Shown: in pieces, positions 6,501 to 9,565 of the stretch
How positions within the stretch are numbered: the first letter of the stretch is position 1
How the letters are laid out: each line of letters starts with the position of its first letter
Assembly: GCA_018671205.1 (NCBI GenBank)
Contig: JABHIC010000090.1
Span: 1 to 9,565 of the forward strand
Direction: 5' to 3'
Source: Gammaproteobacteria bacterium
GTDB taxonomy: Bacteria > Pseudomonadota > Gammaproteobacteria > GCF-002020875
DNA: 9,565 bases
Made by a program: the position numbers and the translations under genes
Notes under the pieces: model-generated
The model's database searches: none
What the model saw: the letters and a program-made list of their open reading frames with translations, nothing else
Told to the model about the DNA's origin: nothing

Positions 6501-9500
6501 CTACTCTTCTGATTGATCTCTGCCTTCCTCTGTCTCCACCTCTTCTCCAATCACCCTCTCAAGCACCCTTTTAGGGTCTATTCGACCAGATGAGACATAG
6601 GCTACTGACATTCTCCCGTTGCTATTTGCTGGGCGATACCTTACTTTGAATATACCCATATCTCTAACAAAATAACTAATTAGAAACATGATCTTTTTAA
6701 TATCTCTTGCGTATCGTTTAGCGCTTCCAAGACTACCCACCAGATCGGGGGCAGCTAGCAGCAAATGTTCCGGCTTGGTTGGCATCACTCCATCACATAT
6801 CTTCCATATCTCCAGTATCCGTTGGTACTCTTTCCACCCAACAAGGTGATCCACAGTAATATCAAGAGGTACGTTGGAGAGAACAAATACCCTCCTGTTG
6901 CTTTCTCTCTCATTGGGTCTTACCAGTCTTAGTCTGTCTATGGCCTGAGTACTTTCTGATTCTCTGATCTGCTCCAATATTTGTTGTGCTCGATGATCTG
7001 GGTGAACTTGGGTCTGTACAGATTCTGAGCTTCCATCCCTCATTCTGTAGCCACGTTTTTCGTTGATTAGACTAATGCCTCCACTCTCATTGGCTGACTG
7101 AAAGTTAATAGGGGCGCTATCGTCCCACCAGAGACCACCTGTAAGCTCCTCTAAGGACTCTACTGGAGGCTGCTCTCTACCTACGATGATTACGTTATCG
7201 TACTCCTTGAAGGCATCTAGCCCCCTTAGCATCCCAAAATGAACCATGCTGACCCCGTTGTACTCTCCAACTCTGGGATGTTGCCCTCTCTGTTCCCCTG
7301 TGATTGCTCTTCGAACTGCCAAGGATGAGACCACCAGTGTCTGTCCGGTAGCGGAGACGTTGTTGATGAATTCTTTGGTCTGCTCCAGCAATACCTGTTC
7401 TTCATTGTTGACCAGTGCATTCTTGCTGAAGGTAAGGTCGCTAAACTGGATCACCTCTGCTTGTCTCTCAACAGGAATCTTCACTACTGGTGTATGGGGT
7501 TTGAATTGATGCAGGATGTTTGGGTTGAGGTCGGCATCGATGAATATCATTGGTATATGGCTGGGTATGGTCAGCTCTTTACGCTGATTGATTATCACTG
7601 CTGGCTGTATCCCACGTGCACCGAATAAGTGGTTCTCATTGAACTGTACACAGTGGCTCTGGTCTCTATCTGTGATTGCTAACTCATCCCCTAACGCCTT
7701 GAGCAGATGCGTCACCCTTGATGGTCTCCCTGCCTCAGATAGCCTCTGTACTTGTTGAGCATGGGGCATAGATGGGTTGACTGTGACTAGCTGTTCTCTC
7801 TCTTGAATCTCGTTTGCCTTGTCGTAGAGTTGAGTGGGTGTGATACCTCTCTCTCTGAGCTTCAGCAGTAGTGGATATCCATCATAGAGCGCATTGAATA
7901 TGGCATTGGTAATCTCTGATCTAATTGATATTAACTCACTGATAGGTAATATGATTTTCTCAATTCCCCTCTGGTAGAAGCTCTCGTCCACCACGATCAT
8001 TCTAGGCTCAGGTAGCGTATCTCTTGTGTGCAGGAAGAGATGGTTGTGAGCTAGTACTCGTACAGCAGGATTGAAGTCCACCCACTCAATGCCATCCTCT
8101 TCTGGTTTAGGGCTAGGGTGGAACTGAGCTTGATAACCGCACTCGCTATAGAATTCGCACCGCTGTTCACCATCATCACACAGGCTCTTTCGTACACTCA
8201 AACCTAGTTGGGCTATCTGTGTAGCCTCTGTAGATTTCAAGCACAACACTACACCATCCTGATCTGCTTGATCTCTCCCTTTGATAATTCTGACTCTGGT
8301 GTAATCCTCTGCACCTATATCACTGAGATCAATGTCCAGCTCTTCTCTCAGTTTCTCTTCAAGCTCCTCTGAAAGAGTGTGGGAAGGAACGTAAAACTCA
8401 ATATCACCTTCACCAAAAGCACCAGAGCGAATACTCTTACTGATGATCTGCGTAGTCTTTCCAATTCCTGCTGCTGCTCGGATGGCTAATGTCGGAGCTG
8501 GTGTTATGCACCAAGTCGAAGGGTCAAGTCTATTTTCCCTCCGTTTCTCTTGCCAGTAGAAGAATGTTGCCTCTGTAAATTTGTAGATGGCTTCTTGTAG
8601 CTTCTCTTCAGCCTCTTCAATCGGTATTGGGGCAGTATCAAAGTAGGGAGGTGTTGGAGGCTTACTCTCTCCAAATTTCTCAATAGCTCCGTTAATCATG
8701 CTGTCCATGAACTGGTCAGATCGGTATTGGTCAATCGATGAGCGGTCTCTTGCTGGGGACTGTTCAGTACCATCAATGCGCTCTCTCAGGTATGCCTTTA
8801 GCCCCTCTCTCTGTGTCTCGGTCTCCTCTATCCCTTTGGTAGCAACGAAGGATGCGGTAGAGCGTAGTAGTGGGTTGTAAAAACCATCTCCTCCCTGATG
8901 ATCCCCCATCTCATCGAGGATGTTCTCAAAGCCATGTGTGCTACTGCTGAAGGTGTGTGATGTCTCTCCTGTGTAAGCTCTGGCTATCTCAGGTTGAAGC
9001 TCTTCAGGAATCTCAATGTCTAACGCCAGAGAGAGGCTGTCCATCTCTCCTCGAATCAACCCTGATCTCTGGCTGAGAGGATCTTCAAGTTCTCCTGTGA
9101 AAAGTGGTGCAGAGGTATAGTGGGGTTGTACTGGATTGTATAGAGCGGGATCGATGATCTTCTGAGCTGTTGAGAGGTTGACTCTTTTTGACCACTCTCT
9201 GAGATCAAAAGAGGTGATAGGATTGTCCAGCCAGAACCAGAGATGGATAGAGAGGGTAGAGCTATCTTTGACCCCTGCTGATGATGATAGCTGCCAGTGA
9301 CAGGAGGCTTGATGGAACTCTACTGGTAGCTGACTGATAGCATATTGAGCGGCTTCTAGGGGAGACTCAACAACATTGATGTTCTCTGGTGTGGGTATCT
9401 TGTCGATGTCGATCATTACCCACTGTAAGGGTTCATCAGTGAATGGATGCTGGTTGAAGTCAGGTTGACTCGTGCGTTGGCTCTCTCTGTGCATTCTCCT

Positions 9501-9565
9501 TAATACCGATCTTTGCAGGTTACACTCTTCATGGGGAGTGCCTCGGATGATGAGCCTTCTGGGGT
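6501..9565 (-). CDS. PrimPol-like primase fused to an iron-sulfur-type helicase (5' end outside the window)
   Basis: The reading frame runs from the window edge to a TAG at 6501-6503. Numbering from the ATG at 9494: archaeo-eukaryotic primase motifs are D29-I-D31 (metal binding), S82-I-H84 and I-I-D115. A linker follows, then a helicase: motif I A-A-A-G-I-G-K346-T-T, motif Ia Y-V-P-S-H-T-L (368-374), motif II V-V-D503-E504-S, a strand-like I-D-A-D at 652-655, T-L-V-V-S-S at 719-724, H-F-G-M-L-R-G at 752-758, and a motif VI-like Q850-A-I-D-R-L-R. Cys418, Cys439, Cys446 and Cys452 lie between motifs Ia and II, where XPD/DinG-type helicases hold a 4Fe-4S cluster. Upstream of 9494 the frame stays open and reads R-R-L-I-I-R-G-T-P, which fits the strand preceding the primase core. 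The Shine-Dalgarno-like GGAG is only one base from the ATG. The true start is therefore probably to the right of 9565. Such fusions are replication proteins of mobile elements. AGA/AGG Arg codons are common here, unlike in rpoD. The family name is unknown to me. Confidence 0.8.
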   Translation of the reverse strand, partial: PRRLIIRGTPHEECNLQRSVLRRMHRESQRTSQPDFNQHPFTDEPLQWVMIDIDKIPTPENINVVESPLEAAQYAISQLPVEFHQASCHWQLSSSAGVKDSSTLSIHLWFWLDNPITSFDLREWSKRVNLSTAQKIIDPALYNPVQPHYTSAPLFTGELEDPLSQRSGLIRGEMDSLSLALDIEIPEELQPEIARAYTGETSHTFSSSTHGFENILDEMGDHQGGDGFYNPLLRSTASFVATKGIEETETQREGLKAYLRERIDGTEQSPARDRSSIDQYRSDQFMDSMINGAIEKFGESKPPTPPYFDTAPIPIEEAEEKLQEAIYKFTEATFFYWQEKRRENRLDPSTWCITPAPTLAIRAAAGIGKTTQIISKSIRSGAFGEGDIEFYVPSHTLSEELEEKLREELDIDLSDIGAEDYTRVRIIKGRDQADQDGVVLCLKSTEATQIAQLGLSVRKSLCDDGEQRCEFYSECGYQAQFHPSPKPEEDGIEWVDFNPAVRVLAHNHLFLHTRDTLPEPRMIVVDESFYQRGIEKIILPISELISIRSEITNAIFNALYDGYPLLLKLRERGITPTQLYDKANEIQEREQLVTVNPSMPHAQQVQRLSEAGRPSRVTHLLKALGDELAITDRDQSHCVQFNENHLFGARGIQPAVIINQRKELTIPSHIPMIFIDADLNPNILHQFKPHTPVVKIPVERQAEVIQFSDLTFSKNALVNNEEQVLLEQTKEFINNVSATGQTLVVSSLAVRRAITGEQRGQHPRVGEYNGVSMVHFGMLRGLDAFKEYDNVIIVGREQPPVESLEELTGGLWWDDSAPINFQSANESGGISLINEKRGYRMRDGSSESVQTQVHPDHRAQQILEQIRESESTQAIDRLRLVRPNERESNRRVFVLSNVPLDITVDHLVGWKEYQRILEIWKICDGVMPTKPEHLLLAAPDLVGSLGSAKRYARDIKKIMFLISYFVRDMGIFKVRYRPANSNGRMSVAYVSSGRIDPKRVLERVIGEEVETEEGRDQSEE

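Overview
The window looks like chromosomal DNA of a gammaproteobacterium. The evidence is a complete macromolecular-synthesis (MMS) operon with E. coli-like RpoD and DnaG, a yqeY gene inserted in it, and a divergent exported ATP-dependent DNA ligase of the LigE type. The genus cannot be fixed from the sequence alone.

Layout from left to right. Positions 1-398 are a small graveyard of mobile DNA: the frameshifted 3' end of an IS3-family transposase (minus strand), abutting what looks like one terminus of an IS21-type element, then a hairpin terminator. Positions 399-475 hold a CAU-anticodon tRNA, most likely tRNA-Ile2, on the minus strand. It lies 21 bp behind rpoD and reads into the terminator. 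Positions 497-4957 are the MMS operon on the minus strand, in transcription order rpsU, yqeY, dnaG, rpoD. A consensus-like sigma-70 promoter lies before rpsU and a second one lies in the dnaG-rpoD gap. Translation initiation, primer synthesis, the housekeeping sigma factor and an Ile tRNA are thus arranged head to tail as one transcription unit. Positions 5035-5904 encode the signal-peptide-bearing DNA ligase on the plus strand; its start overlaps the -35 box of the MMS promoter.

Positions 5905-6500 contain no intact gene. They hold a weak terminator, the last ~38 codons of a broken moaC (molybdenum cofactor synthesis) on the minus strand, and about 400 bp of hairpins and short repeats. Positions 6501-9565 are one long minus-strand reading frame that stays open to the right edge. 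It encodes a fusion of an archaeo-eukaryotic-type primase (PrimPol-like) domain with a helicase that carries a four-cysteine insertion, the pattern expected of an iron-sulfur helicase of the XPD/DinG type. Its codon use and composition differ from the MMS genes. It is best read as the replication protein of an integrated mobile element whose left part ends in the 6104-6500 interval, possibly within moaC.

The most interesting part of the window is this primase-helicase and its junction with the truncated moaC. The rest is an ordinary housekeeping locus with notable promoter architecture.
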